Source: Cohnella sp. OV330 (GTDB taxonomy: Bacteria > Bacillota > Bacilli > Paenibacillales > Paenibacillaceae). From it: a DNA stretch of 64,000 nt. Shown piece after piece: positions 49,735 to 59,263 of this stretch; within the stretch, counting starts at the first letter, position 1, and each line of letters starts with the position of its first letter. The stretch spans positions 667,308 through 731,307 of the forward strand of contig NZ_FOKE01000001.1 in NCBI RefSeq assembly GCF_900112065.1. Direction: 5' to 3'. The notes beneath the pieces were generated by a model. The model made no database searches. It saw only the letters and a list, made by a program, of their open reading frames with translations, and was not told the origin of the DNA. A program made the translations under genes and the position numbers.

Positions 49735-50637
49735 ATGCGCGTCTTAAACAGCTTCAAACGGGATTACACGCTTCACCTTATGCTCGTTCCCGCGCTGCTG
49801 CTTGTCCTGATTTTCAGCTATTATCCGATGTTCGGATTCGTCATTGCCTTCGAGAAGTTCGTCGCTCATAAAGGGTTCTTTCATTCCCAATGGATCGGCT
49901 TCGATAATTTCAGGTACATCTTCAAGATGCCGGATTTCTGGCCTGCCTTTCGAAATACCGCGATCATTGCGATCCTTAAAATCGTCGGCAATCTTATCGT
50001 GCCGATCGTCATAGCGCTTCTGCTGAACGAGGTACGCCAAACCTTCATCAAACGAGGCGTGCAAATCCTCGTCTATCTCCCCCATTTTCTATCCTGGGTC
50101 ATCCTGGCGGGCATTCTGAAGGATATTCTGTCGCCGTCGGGCGGCATCGTGAATGAACTGATTTCCGCGCTGGGCTTCAAGCCGATTTTTTTCCTGGGAG
50201 ACAATCACTGGTTCAGGTTCACGCTCATCGCGAGCGACGTGTGGAAGGAATTCGGATTCAATACGATCGTTTATACGGCTGCGCTTACGAGCATCAATCC
50301 CTCCCTATACGAAGCCGCGGTGGTCGACGGCGCTTCCCGATGGAAGCAAACGCTGTATATCACGCTTCCCGGCATCGTGCCGATCATCATTTTGCTGGCG
50401 ACCATCAGCTTGGGGAACGTCTTGAACGCGGGCTTCGACCAGGTGTTCAACCTGTACAGCCCGGTTACTTATTCGACGGGCGATATTCTCGATACGCTCG
50501 TCTACCGCGTAGGCATCGTCAGCGCGCAGTACAGCGTCTCGACCGCCATCGGCTTGTTCAAGTCCATTATTTCTTTCGTGTTGATTTGCGCGTCGTACGG
50601 ATTGGCTTACCGTCTGGCTAACTATCGAATCTTCTAG
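49735..50637 (+). CDS. Carbohydrate ABC transporter permease (LplB-like)
   Basis: A 300-residue permease with six membrane segments. It begins MRVLNSFKRDYTLHLMLVPA, has YYPMFGFVIAFEKFVAHKGFF, and carries the ATPase-contact loop YEAAVVDGASRWKQTLYITLPGI. The first of two permeases of this importer. AGGAG lies nine bases before the ATG. The gap to the binding-protein gene is 84 bases and holds a weak hairpin with CTCCCCG/CGGGGAG arms. Confidence 0.92.
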   Translation: MRVLNSFKRDYTLHLMLVPALLLVLIFSYYPMFGFVIAFEKFVAHKGFFHSQWIGFDNFRYIFKMPDFWPAFRNTAIIAILKIVGNLIVPIVIALLLNEVRQTFIKRGVQILVYLPHFLSWVILAGILKDILSPSGGIVNELISALGFKPIFFLGDNHWFRFTLIASDVWKEFGFNTIVYTAALTSINPSLYEAAVVDGASRWKQTLYITLPGIVPIIILLATISLGNVLNAGFDQVFNLYSPVTYSTGDILDTLVYRVGIVSAQYSVSTAIGLFKSIISFVLICASYGLAYRLANYRIF

Positions 50638-50653
50638 AGAGGAACTCGCGAAA

Positions 50654-51538
50654 ATGATAAAATCATCGTTATCCAGACGAACGTTTCTCGTCTGCAATCT
50701 CGTATTCTTGACCGGCCTGTCGCTGCTGTGCGTGCTTCCGATCCTGAACGTGCTGGCGGTATCGTTCAGTTCGGCGGGCGCTGCGGCGGCGGGAGAGGTC
50801 AGATTTTGGCCGGTCGATTTTAATGTCAAAGCCTATGAAGTCGTCATGAAAGAAGGCAAGTTTTTCGGCGCCCTCGGCATGTCGGCCGAAAGACTGTTGC
50901 TCGGCACGCTTATCAATATGGTCCTCTGCGTGCTTACCGCCTATCCGCTCTCGAAGGATAGCAGGCGGTTTCCGCTCCGCACCGCGTACGCGTGGATCTT
51001 CGTATTTACGATATTGTTCAACGGCGGACTCATTCCTTGGTACTTGGCGGTGAAGCAGACGCATTTGCTCGACACCGTCTGGGCGCTCATTCTCCCGGGC
51101 GCCGTGAACGTGTTCAACATCATCCTGATGCTGAATTTCTTCCGCGGGCTGCCGAAGGAGCTGGAGGAATCCTCGTTGATAGACGGGGCCGGCCATCTCA
51201 AAACGCTGTTTCTCATCTTTCTGCCGATCTCGCTGCCTTCGCTGGCGACGGTGACCTTGTTCACGATGGTGGGCCATTGGAACTCATGGTTCGACGGCCT
51301 GATGCTTATGAAAAGTCCGGAACGGTATCCGCTCGCGACGTATCTGCAATCGATCGAGATCGATCTGAGCACGCTCCGGCAGCTCAATCTGACGGATCCG
51401 GACACGGCTCGCGTCGTCTCCAACCGGACCGGTCGAGCGGCCCAAATCTTCATGACGGCCCTGCCGATCCTGATCGTGTACCCGTTTCTGCAGAAGTATT
51501 TCGTGTCGGGGCTCGTGATGGGGAGCGTCAAGGAATAA
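50654..51538 (+). CDS. Carbohydrate ABC transporter permease (LplC-like)
   Basis: A 294-residue permease with six membrane segments, LKAYEV-type N-terminal loop, the coupling loop EESSLIDGAGHLKTLFLIFLPIS, and the ending FLQKYFVSGLVMGSVKE characteristic of the second Lpl-type permease. It lies 16 bases after its partner and is surely co-transcribed. The energising ATPase is not encoded in this window. Confidence 0.92.
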   Translation: MIKSSLSRRTFLVCNLVFLTGLSLLCVLPILNVLAVSFSSAGAAAAGEVRFWPVDFNVKAYEVVMKEGKFFGALGMSAERLLLGTLINMVLCVLTAYPLSKDSRRFPLRTAYAWIFVFTILFNGGLIPWYLAVKQTHLLDTVWALILPGAVNVFNIILMLNFFRGLPKELEESSLIDGAGHLKTLFLIFLPISLPSLATVTLFTMVGHWNSWFDGLMLMKSPERYPLATYLQSIEIDLSTLRQLNLTDPDTARVVSNRTGRAAQIFMTALPILIVYPFLQKYFVSGLVMGSVKE

Positions 51539-51662
51539 GCGCATGCGCGGCGGGGACATCAGGCGGAGAGGCGCTAGCGCGGCTTAAGGACAGGAGCGCG
51601 GATGATTCCATCCCTTCTGTCTTTTTGCCGTTTCTTTAGCCCATACAAAAGGAGAGCCGTGC

Positions 51663-53414
51663 ATGTTAACATCGCTGAAAAACGCCGTCAAGCGCCTGAA
51701 TATTTTTTCGAAGCTCGTGCTTTCCTTCATGATCGTCATTATTCCGCTCGCCACGCTCAGCCTGCTCATGAATCAATCCGGCGAAAATATCGTGCGCAAC
51801 GAGCTCGGTCAATCGAACGCGTCCAACGTGCATTTCTACCTGAGCTCGCTCGAGACGGAGATGAACCGGATCATTCGCGTGGAACGGGAGTATACCGGCA
51901 CCGACGACGATTTCAGGAGGGCCGGCGTTATCCCCGAATCGATGGACGATTACGAGCGCGCCCAGACGATCCTTCGCATCGAGAACAAGCTATCGATTCT
52001 GCAGAGCTCGAGCCCGTATATCAGCACCATCAAAATCTATTTTCCGAAGCTCGGCCGAAGCATTCTGTCGGGAAGCTTCGGCGAGGCGATTCCGTCCGAC
52101 GAGCTGGACGCGATCGCGGGCGGCGTCAAGCGCTCCGGTTCCCCGTTCATCTATTGGAACAACCGCTTGTTTCTCGGGATGGTCTACCCGGCGACCGGCC
52201 CCTCCATGTCGTTCGCGATCGAGGTGGAGCTCTCGCTACCGCTGCTGCGGCAGTCCCTTGCGCAAATGTCGAAACAGGCTTCTTCGGGCTCGATTTTAAT
52301 GAACGAACGCGAGGGCTGGGTCGTCAGCGACAAAAAAGAGGACGCGCTAACCGGTCAGCTTCGGCGGTTCATGGCGCAAACGCCGTCCGGGGACATGGCG
52401 TTCGGCCAGCAGCGGCTGAAGCTGAACGACCAGCCTTACTTGCTGTATTACGAGCGTTCCGCCGCGCTCGGCTTAACGCTGATCCACTACGTGCCGGAGC
52501 GGCAAGCGATGGGCGTGTTGAAGCAGTACCGCACCTGGTACTGGACGCTCGCGCTGGGATCGGTCATCGTCGTCATCCTGTTTTCTTACTGGATCTACCT
52601 GCTTATTCACCAGCCGATGAAAGGCCTTATCAAAGGGCTGCGTCAAGTCGGGAGAGGCAATCTGTCGGTCCGTCTTCAACATGGCTTTCAGGACGAGTTC
52701 CAGGACATCTACCATCAATTCAATTCGATGGCCGGACGGATTCAGACGCTGATCGACGAAGTGCTCGAGCAGACGACCCGTTCGCAGCGTTCGGAGCTGA
52801 AGCAGCTGCAATCGCAAATCAATCCGCATTTTCTGTACAACAGCATGTTTATTCTGCTCACGCTGATCAAGCGGGAGGATTTGCGCCACGCGGAGGAATT
52901 GATCAAGCACATGGGCAACTATTTCCGTTATATCACCCGCAACGGAGAGGATGAAGTCGCACTCGAGAAAGAGATCTTGCACGTGCAGGCTTATATGGGA
53001 ATCCAATCGGTACGATTTCCCGCGATCGAAATGACGTGGCGGGAATTCCCGGATGCCGCTTTGAAGATGAAGGTGCCGCGGCTTATGCTGCAGCCGATCA
53101 TCGAAAATGCGTACGTGCACGGCCTGGAACGGAAGGAAGATCCCGGAGTCCTCGTCATCGAAGCCTGGCAGGCGGATGGCCGGCTCACCATCGGCGTCGA
53201 GGATAACGGGGACAATCTGGACGATTCGACGATCCGGGAGCTGTCCGAGCGGCTGCGGTCGAATGAAGAGTCTCAGGAAACGACCGGCCTTATCAACGTT
53301 CATCGCCGATTGCAGCTGAAATACGGGAAGCAATACGGACTATCGTTAAGCCGGGGATCGCTCGGGGGCATGCAAGTCATGCTCCATCTGCCGTTCGGCG
53401 GCGAGCCCGAATAA
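51663..53414 (+). CDS. YesM-family sensor histidine kinase
   Basis: A 583-residue membrane kinase. Membrane segments at about residues 18-36 and 292-312 enclose an extracellular sensor domain; a HAMP linker follows. LQSQINPHFLYN holds the phospho-acceptor H389, and MLQPIIENAYVHG plus VEDNGDNLDD form the ATP site (the second differs from the usual DNGxGM). Transcribed with the importer, 124 bases after the permease, with an AAGGAGA site. It probably senses the sugar bound by the importer binding protein. Confidence 0.92.
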   Translation: MLTSLKNAVKRLNIFSKLVLSFMIVIIPLATLSLLMNQSGENIVRNELGQSNASNVHFYLSSLETEMNRIIRVEREYTGTDDDFRRAGVIPESMDDYERAQTILRIENKLSILQSSSPYISTIKIYFPKLGRSILSGSFGEAIPSDELDAIAGGVKRSGSPFIYWNNRLFLGMVYPATGPSMSFAIEVELSLPLLRQSLAQMSKQASSGSILMNEREGWVVSDKKEDALTGQLRRFMAQTPSGDMAFGQQRLKLNDQPYLLYYERSAALGLTLIHYVPERQAMGVLKQYRTWYWTLALGSVIVVILFSYWIYLLIHQPMKGLIKGLRQVGRGNLSVRLQHGFQDEFQDIYHQFNSMAGRIQTLIDEVLEQTTRSQRSELKQLQSQINPHFLYNSMFILLTLIKREDLRHAEELIKHMGNYFRYITRNGEDEVALEKEILHVQAYMGIQSVRFPAIEMTWREFPDAALKMKVPRLMLQPIIENAYVHGLERKEDPGVLVIEAWQADGRLTIGVEDNGDNLDDSTIRELSERLRSNEESQETTGLINVHRRLQLKYGKQYGLSLSRGSLGGMQVMLHLPFGGEPE

Positions 53415-53428
53415 AGGAGGACGGCGCC

Positions 53429-55081
53429 ATGCATAAGCTATTGATCGTCGATAACGAGAAAATCATCGTGGACGGACTCGTCGAATACTTTTTGGACCTG
53501 CAAGAGGAACTAAACTTAGATGTATTCGGCGCTTATTCCGGGAAAGAAGCGATCCGTCTGCTCGAGAAAACCAAAATCGATATCGTGCTGTCGGACATCC
53601 AGATGCCGGGCATGAGCGGGCTGGAGCTGCAGGAGGAAACGATGCGCCGGTGGCCGAGATGCAAATTCGTTTTCCTCTCGGGCTATGACGACTTCGCCTA
53701 TGTGCAGCAAGCCGTTCGCGGCGGCGCCAGCAACTATATTTTGAAAACGGAAGGCTACGAGGTCATTACCGACGCCGTCCAGCGCGTACTCGAGGAACTC
53801 AAGGAAGCCGTCCGCCAGGATCGCTTCCTATCGAACGCGAAAAGCCAGCTTCAGCAGTCGCTGCAGCTGATGCAGAAGGAATTCATGGAGGACGTGCTGC
53901 TCGGCGATCAGCAGTCGCTTCGGAATCTCAGAAGCAATTTCGAGCAACTGTCCTTCAAGCTGAATTGCGACGAGCCCGCGCTTCTCGTCATCGGCCGCAT
54001 CGACGAATGGCGGGACATTACGGCGCCGTCCGAACGGGCGCTGATCAAGTTCGCGATTCAAAATATCGCGGAGGAATTCATGGCGCCGCTGCTTCGCGTC
54101 TATTCGTTTGCCTACGAGCCCTCGCGCCTCGTCTGGCTGCTGCAGACGAAGGAAGAGCCGGATACGTCGGATGCGGAAGAGAACCGCAAGCATGCGTTGC
54201 GCTTCGTCCAGCAGACCCTGGCAGACATCCAGCAGGCGTGCAAAGAACTGCTAAAGGTGTCGGTCTCCTTCGCGGTCGGCGGCACGTTCGGCTCGTGGGA
54301 CCGGGTATCGGAACGATTCGAGGCGCTCAAGCTTGCCTTTCATTTAGGGCTGGGGATGCGGAAGGAAACGATTTTCCTGGACGCCAAGAGCGGCGAAGCG
54401 GTTGAAACGGCGCCGAGGCAGGAGCCGCAACCGAAGCCGGTGAACGGACAGATTCGCATGCTGCAGAGCATGCTGGAAAACGGGGAACGCGACGAATTCG
54501 TCCGTCTGCTCGCAGCGCTGCTGGACGAAGCGGACGAGCCTGGTCCCTATCGGGACGCGGTTCGCCTCGAGATCGCGTTGTCGCTTGCGGGCATGTTCTT
54601 GTCCGCGATTAACCGTTGGGCGCTTCACGAGGAGATCTGCAGGTCGATCGATATCGGCATGTTGGCTCGCCTCGACGTCATTCATGCTTGGAAAGCTTCC
54701 GCCTCCTATTTCTATCGGCTGACGGAAGAAGTGTTCGACGTCAAATCGAACCGGAAGATCGACCAGGAGCAGGATATGATCACGCAAATTCAAAACTACG
54801 TCGACGATCAGCTGGCGAATGATTTGTCGCTGACGAAAATCGGCGAAGCCTTCGGGCATCATCCGTACTATTTGTCGCGGTTGTACAAGCAGATTACGAA
54901 AGTCGGGCTGTCCGAGTATATCGCGGACACGCGTCTCGCGAAGACCAAGCAGCTGCTGAAGGAAAGCGAGCTGAAGGTGAGCGACATCGCGAAGGAGGTC
55001 GGATTTATCTCGGAAGCGTATTTCTACCGGTTCTTCAAAAAGTCGACCGGCTTAACGCCGCAAGAATACCGCGATGCCTGA
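53429..55081 (+). CDS. YesN-type response regulator with AraC DNA-binding domain
   Basis: A 550-residue regulator: receiver domain (LLIVDNEKIIVDG, phospho-acceptor D56 in LSDIQMPGMSG), a long variable middle, and a C-terminal AraC domain with LTKIGEAFGHHPYYLSRLYKQ and KVSDIAKEVGFISEAYFYRFFKK. It starts 14 bases after the kinase gene with an AAAGGAGG site. It should activate the importer operon in response to the sugar and may also control the convergent amino-sugar operon. Confidence 0.92.
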   Translation: MHKLLIVDNEKIIVDGLVEYFLDLQEELNLDVFGAYSGKEAIRLLEKTKIDIVLSDIQMPGMSGLELQEETMRRWPRCKFVFLSGYDDFAYVQQAVRGGASNYILKTEGYEVITDAVQRVLEELKEAVRQDRFLSNAKSQLQQSLQLMQKEFMEDVLLGDQQSLRNLRSNFEQLSFKLNCDEPALLVIGRIDEWRDITAPSERALIKFAIQNIAEEFMAPLLRVYSFAYEPSRLVWLLQTKEEPDTSDAEENRKHALRFVQQTLADIQQACKELLKVSVSFAVGGTFGSWDRVSERFEALKLAFHLGLGMRKETIFLDAKSGEAVETAPRQEPQPKPVNGQIRMLQSMLENGERDEFVRLLAALLDEADEPGPYRDAVRLEIALSLAGMFLSAINRWALHEEICRSIDIGMLARLDVIHAWKASASYFYRLTEEVFDVKSNRKIDQEQDMITQIQNYVDDQLANDLSLTKIGEAFGHHPYYLSRLYKQITKVGLSEYIADTRLAKTKQLLKESELKVSDIAKEVGFISEAYFYRFFKKSTGLTPQEYRDA

Positions 55082-55092
55082 TGGAAAGGATG

Positions 55093-55143
55093 GCGGCCGG
55101 CCCGCCTGCTTTCGCTTGTCGCGAAATCAGGCGGACCGGCCGC
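55093..55143. terminator. Long hairpin between convergent operons
   Basis: GCGGCCGG-C-CCGCCTG pairs with CAGGCGG-A-CCGGCCGC: 15 paired bases with one mismatch and a further small CGC/GCG stem in the loop. There is no T-run, so it is more a transcription barrier or REP-like element than a classic terminator. Confidence 0.6.
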
Positions 55144-55194
55144 ATGCGGGCGATCCAAAGTACGTTACGTCTTAACCTGCCGGGGAATTTCTAG

Positions 55195-56274
55195 TTATGC
55201 GCTATAAATCAGCGGATTCTGACGCCTGCACTCCTCCATGACCCACATCTGCTGGCGCACCTGCTCCGGCGTGATCTCCAGCGGCGCGCCCTCCGTGAGC
55301 GAGCGGTGCAGCATCAGGTACAGCTTTTCGGTCATGTAACCGAACAGACTCTGCCCCTCCGGCAGCGACATCGACCAGTCGTCGCTATACCATGTCAGCT
55401 CCTCGTTGCAGTAGGCAGGCAGCCCCGCCGCATTGAACAGCGGCTCTCTCACGAGCTGCTGAGCCGGCGCTTCCTCGGGCTTGAAGTACTGCCACTCCAG
55501 GTGTTCCGGGCTGCCGTGCAGGCCCCCGTTGGTGCCCTGGATGTTGAACGAATCCTGCGGATACGCGCAGCAGGACGAGATCTCGATATCGATCGTCGGA
55601 CGTCCTAGGCCCCTCATGAGCAGCTTCACGTAGTCTTCCGCATCCCCGAACGTGTTCGCCCGGTCCATGATGCACGTAATCTGCGGCAGCGCGTCGGTGC
55701 CGAACAGCTGCAGCGCCTGATCGACCGGGTGCGGACCGGTGTTCATGAGATTGCCGCCGTTGTTGCTCTGAAGCGTCTGCCAATCCCACCGGCGGGCGAA
55801 TCCGTTCATGCCGATGCTCACCTGTACGATGCGGCCTAGCACGCCGGAATCGATCACTTGGCGAATCTGCTGGAACGCGGGGTGGTATCTGGACTGCTGA
55901 AAGACCGCAAGCAGCTTGCCCGAGCGCTTGGACGCTTCGATCAGCCGATCGACCTCCTCGGGAGATTTGGCCAGCGGCTTTTCGCACAGGACGTTGAAGC
56001 CCCTGTTCAACAGCTCCAGCGAGATGGGAAAGTGCTGATGGCTCGGCGAAGCGTTGACGACCAGGTCGAGCTGCTCGCCGGCGACCATGGCTTCCCACGT
56101 CTCGTACGCGCGGCAGTCGAATTCTTCCTCGGCTCGCGTCCTGCGCTCCGGGATGGAGTCGGCGATCGCCGCGATGCGGTATTGCGCGGGGAGCTGTTCG
56201 AGCAGCTTGCCGTGGATATCCCGGCCGCTGCGGCCCTGTCCGATGATGCCGACTTTCAAAGGCGTTGCCGTCAT
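55195..56274 (-). CDS. Gfo/Idh/MocA family oxidoreductase
   Basis: A 359-residue dehydrogenase with the Rossmann motif IIGQGRSGRD, ASPSHQH, the lysine motif CEKPLAKSPEE and MNTGPHPVDQAL with the conserved histidine. It is the last gene of the seven-gene operon and starts on the stop of the AraC gene (four-base overlap). Such enzymes oxidise a ring hydroxyl of a sugar with NAD(P). With the second Gfo/Idh enzyme of the operon it may form an oxidation and reduction pair. Confidence 0.88.
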   Translation of the reverse strand: MTATPLKVGIIGQGRSGRDIHGKLLEQLPAQYRIAAIADSIPERRTRAEEEFDCRAYETWEAMVAGEQLDLVVNASPSHQHFPISLELLNRGFNVLCEKPLAKSPEEVDRLIEASKRSGKLLAVFQQSRYHPAFQQIRQVIDSGVLGRIVQVSIGMNGFARRWDWQTLQSNNGGNLMNTGPHPVDQALQLFGTDALPQITCIMDRANTFGDAEDYVKLLMRGLGRPTIDIEISSCCAYPQDSFNIQGTNGGLHGSPEHLEWQYFKPEEAPAQQLVREPLFNAAGLPAYCNEELTWYSDDWSMSLPEGQSLFGYMTEKLYLMLHRSLTEGAPLEITPEQVRQQMWVMEECRRQNPLIYSA

Positions 56275-57191
56275 TTGTTCATCCCTCTTTCTCCGATAGG
56301 CTCGGCGGAGCCGCCGAACGTTTTTTTGTACTCCGTAGGCGTGATGCCGGTGCGCTTCTTGAAGGTGCGAATAAAGTGGCTCAGATGCCGATAGCCGACT
56401 TGGAACCCGATCTGCGTGACCGAGAGCGACTGCCGCCGGATCAGCTCCTTCGCCCGCTCGATGCGGACTTCGTTCACGTAATCGATGAACGACTGACCCG
56501 TCACGTGCTTGAACATGTGGCTGAAATAAGCCGGCGCCATATTCGCGATATAAGCGCCGTGCTCAAGCGGGATGTCCTGGCTGTAGTTGTCGTGCACGTA
56601 CCGTCTGGCTTCCTCGATCGGCTCCCGGTCGGCGGCGACTGATGGCATGCCCGGGCTGCGCCGGACGGCGCGGTATTCACGCTCGGCCACCGTCAGCAGC
56701 TTCAGCAGGGAGAGCCGGATCGCGAACTCGTAGCCGACCTCCTTGTGGTCGTACTCGTCCTGCATGTCTTGGAGCAGTTGCAGGACGAGCGGCTGCCTGC
56801 GCTTGCCGACGTGCAGCCAGGAATAAGGCGCGGCGGCCGGTCCCGGCGTCAGGTAACGCTTGAGCGAATCCTCCATCGGACCCAGATGCCCCTCCAGCAG
56901 TTCCGGCGAGAAGTCGGTCATGATCAGCTCGAACGCCTGATCTTCGATGGCGCTGATGCTGTGTCCGTTGCCTGGCGCGATGATGAACAGATCGCCCTGG
57001 CTGACGGTCAGCGACTTGCCGAGCAACTGGTGATTGCACATGCCCTGACGGACGTAGGCGATCTGGACGTAGTCGTGCATGTGCAGGCTCTGCTTCATAA
57101 GCGGGCTGGCGTAACGGAATATTTTGAAAGGAAAATCCCTGTTCAGCTCATCCCGGCCTTGAAATAGCGGCAGATCCAAGTCTTCGTTCAT
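56271..57191 (-). CDS. AraC family transcriptional regulator
   Basis: A 306-residue regulator with an N-terminal cupin-like sensing domain (SLHMHDYVQIAYVRQG, VSQGDLFIIAPGNGHSI) and two C-terminal helix-turn-helix motifs (LEHGAYIANMAPAYFSHMFKH and LSVTQIGFQVGYRHLSHFIRTFKK). It probably binds a sugar directly and activates its own operon. The promoter region at 61994-62023 lacks a clear -35 box, which suits an activator. It lies inside the operon, 16 bases after a TIM-barrel gene. Confidence 0.9.
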   Translation of the reverse strand: MNEDLDLPLFQGRDELNRDFPFKIFRYASPLMKQSLHMHDYVQIAYVRQGMCNHQLLGKSLTVSQGDLFIIAPGNGHSISAIEDQAFELIMTDFSPELLEGHLGPMEDSLKRYLTPGPAAAPYSWLHVGKRRQPLVLQLLQDMQDEYDHKEVGYEFAIRLSLLKLLTVAEREYRAVRRSPGMPSVAADREPIEEARRYVHDNYSQDIPLEHGAYIANMAPAYFSHMFKHVTGQSFIDYVNEVRIERAKELIRRQSLSVTQIGFQVGYRHLSHFIRTFKKRTGITPTEYKKTFGGSAEPIGERGMNK

Positions 57192-57207
57192 ACGACACCG
57201 CCTGTCT

Positions 57208-58059
57208 TTACGCTGTTGCGATCAGCCTGCGAACCGCCTCGAGGTCGTGCTCCAAACGTTCGTACGCCGGAAACGGCGCATGGCACTCCAGCGTCACCCA
57301 ATCCGAGTAGCCCGTCTCGCGCAGCGCGTCGAACAACGGCTTGTGGTCGGCCCCGCCCTCGCCCAGCCGGCTCTGCAGGAACAGCTCCCGGCCGTGGCGC
57401 GTCGTACTGGCGAACGTCCCCGGCGCGCCGAGCTCCGCGATGCGAAGCTCATCCTTCACATGCACGTGCATCAAATAGCGCCCAAGCCGAAGGACGGAGT
57501 CGCGTCCATAATCCGTATCGGTAATATACATATTGCCTGCGTCGTGAATCATCCCGACGTTGTCGCTCCCGATCATGCCGAGCAGCCGCAGGCTGCTGTC
57601 CACCGTCTCGACCAGCGAGTCGTTGTGAATCTCCATGAGCACGCTCACTTCATGCTTCTTGGCCTCTTCGGCGAACAGATTCATCCAGTAGGCGGCTTTG
57701 GCATAGTGATAGTCCTGCGCCTTGAAGGCGTTGGGACCGCCGGGGAAAACGCGGATCATGCGCGTGCCCAGCACGCCGGCGATCTCGAGCAGCCGCTTGA
57801 ATTCCTCGAAGTAACTCTCCGCCTGGCTGTCGTCGGCATCGGAGAAGCCGCCGATATAGCTGGCCAGCACGGGGATCGGGAGCGCCAGGCTGTCGGAAAG
57901 CGCCTTGACCTCTTTGACTCTTTCCATGCTGCTGGACGGAGAGACATGAGGCTCGCGCGCCGCGATCTCGATCCCGTCCAAGCCGAGCCGCTTCGTCAAG
58001 TGCATGGCTTCCTGAATGCTGTGCGAGATGAAGACTCCGCTGAATGCCGCTAATTTCAT
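57208..58059 (-). CDS. Sugar phosphate isomerase/epimerase family TIM barrel
   Basis: A 283-residue xylose-isomerase-like protein. The four metal residues are visible in MEIHND, GMIHDAGNM, MHVHVKDE and TLECHAPF. Members are sugar isomerases, epimerases, dehydratases and, in some loci with Gfo/Idh partners, 3-keto-glycoside-cleaving enzymes. It shares the fold but not close sequence with the first gene of the operon. GGACAGGGGG precedes the ATG. Confidence 0.88.
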   Translation of the reverse strand: MKLAAFSGVFISHSIQEAMHLTKRLGLDGIEIAAREPHVSPSSSMERVKEVKALSDSLALPIPVLASYIGGFSDADDSQAESYFEEFKRLLEIAGVLGTRMIRVFPGGPNAFKAQDYHYAKAAYWMNLFAEEAKKHEVSVLMEIHNDSLVETVDSSLRLLGMIGSDNVGMIHDAGNMYITDTDYGRDSVLRLGRYLMHVHVKDELRIAELGAPGTFASTTRHGRELFLQSRLGEGGADHKPLFDALRETGYSDWVTLECHAPFPAYERLEHDLEAVRRLIATA

Positions 58060-58087
58060 TTTCGTTCCCCCTGTCCTCGATAAAGGC

Positions 58088-59263
58088 TCATCGGTCGCCC
58101 TTGCCGGCTTCGTCCCGATATACGATCTCGCCCGCCTTGCATGTCCGTTCGATCCGGAGTTTGCCGCCGTCCCGCCGGAACAGCGCGATGTCCGCCGGAG
58201 CGCCCGCGGACAATCCAGCAGCCGCAGGCAGCCGCATGAATCCCGCCGGCCTAATCGACGCCATGTCCCATGCGTCGGCCAGGCTCGCGATGCCGCGCCC
58301 CGTCAGCTGCTCAATCCCCCAGAGGAGCATCTGCGCCGATCCGGCCAGGATCTTCTCCTGCTCCGCCAGATGGAGCCGGCCTTGCGGCGTCAGAACGACG
58401 CAGCCGCCGATGTGCGTCGTGTATTCGCCCGGCGGCATGCCGCTCAGATACACGGCGTCGCTGACCAGCATCGCTTTCTCGCCTTTCGCCTTGAGGACGA
58501 CCTTCAGCACCTGGTCCGGCAAATGGAACCCGTCCGCGATCAAGCAGCTGTACAATTCGTCCTGGGCCAACTGCTCCCACAGATAGTTCGGATGGCGAGG
58601 CAGCATCAGGTGAGCGCCGTTGCCGAAGTGCGTCGACATGCGCGCGCCCGACGCGACCGCTTCTTTGATCTGCTCCGCGGTGGCCGCCGTATGGCCGATA
58701 GAGACCGTCACGCCGCTATCCGTGCAGCGGCGGATGAACGCGCCGCTCCCCTCCCATTCGGGCGACAGCGTGAGGATGGCGATGCGGCCGCCGGCAGCCT
58801 CCTGCCACTTGCAGAACATCTCCCAATCCGGCGCCCTGACGAATCGCAACGCGTGGGCGCCTCGCGCGCCGTCTTCGGGCGAGATGAACGGCCCCTCCAG
58901 ATGGATGCCCGCGATGCACGCGGCCGCGTCCGTATCCCGCTCGCATGCCTCGGCAATGGCCGCGACCTGGGAAGCGATCGCCGCCGGCCCGTTCGTGACG
59001 ACGGTCGGATAGAAGGCGGTCACGCCTTCCCGACGCAGCTCGCGCGCCACCGTCCCCGGCAGTTCGGGCGGGATCGGCGACCGGTTGAAGTCGTGCCCGG
59101 CAAAGCCATTAATTTGCAGATCGACCAGTCCCGGCGCCGCGTACGGCAGCGCGTCCCGCTCCTCCGGCTCCGCCTTCGCAGACGCGACCCGCGCGATCCT
59201 TCCCGCTTCGACTTCGATCTCGACGGGCTCGCCCGTACGATAGTGGAGCGCCTTGAGGATCAT
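58088..59263 (-). CDS. NagA-like amidohydrolase
   Basis: A 391-residue amidohydrolase related to N-acetylglucosamine-6-phosphate deacetylase: APGLVDLQINGFAGHD, metal glutamate in IHLEGPFISPEDG, GHTAATAEQIKEA, THFGNGAH with metal histidines, ADGFHLPD, and the catalytic aspartate in LVSDAVYLSGMP. The segment after the second metal histidine (LMLPRHPNYLWEQL) is unlike the REPG region of ordinary NagA and unlike the NagA at 11205-12395. It likely deacetylates an N-acetyl amino sugar, but not necessarily the 6-phosphate. The ATG at 59263 overlaps the NagB-like gene by four bases; the frame stays open upstream without similarity. Confidence 0.85.
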   Translation of the reverse strand: MILKALHYRTGEPVEIEVEAGRIARVASAKAEPEERDALPYAAPGLVDLQINGFAGHDFNRSPIPPELPGTVARELRREGVTAFYPTVVTNGPAAIASQVAAIAEACERDTDAAACIAGIHLEGPFISPEDGARGAHALRFVRAPDWEMFCKWQEAAGGRIAILTLSPEWEGSGAFIRRCTDSGVTVSIGHTAATAEQIKEAVASGARMSTHFGNGAHLMLPRHPNYLWEQLAQDELYSCLIADGFHLPDQVLKVVLKAKGEKAMLVSDAVYLSGMPPGEYTTHIGGCVVLTPQGRLHLAEQEKILAGSAQMLLWGIEQLTGRGIASLADAWDMASIRPAGFMRLPAAAGLSAGAPADIALFRRDGGKLRIERTCKAGEIVYRDEAGKGDR

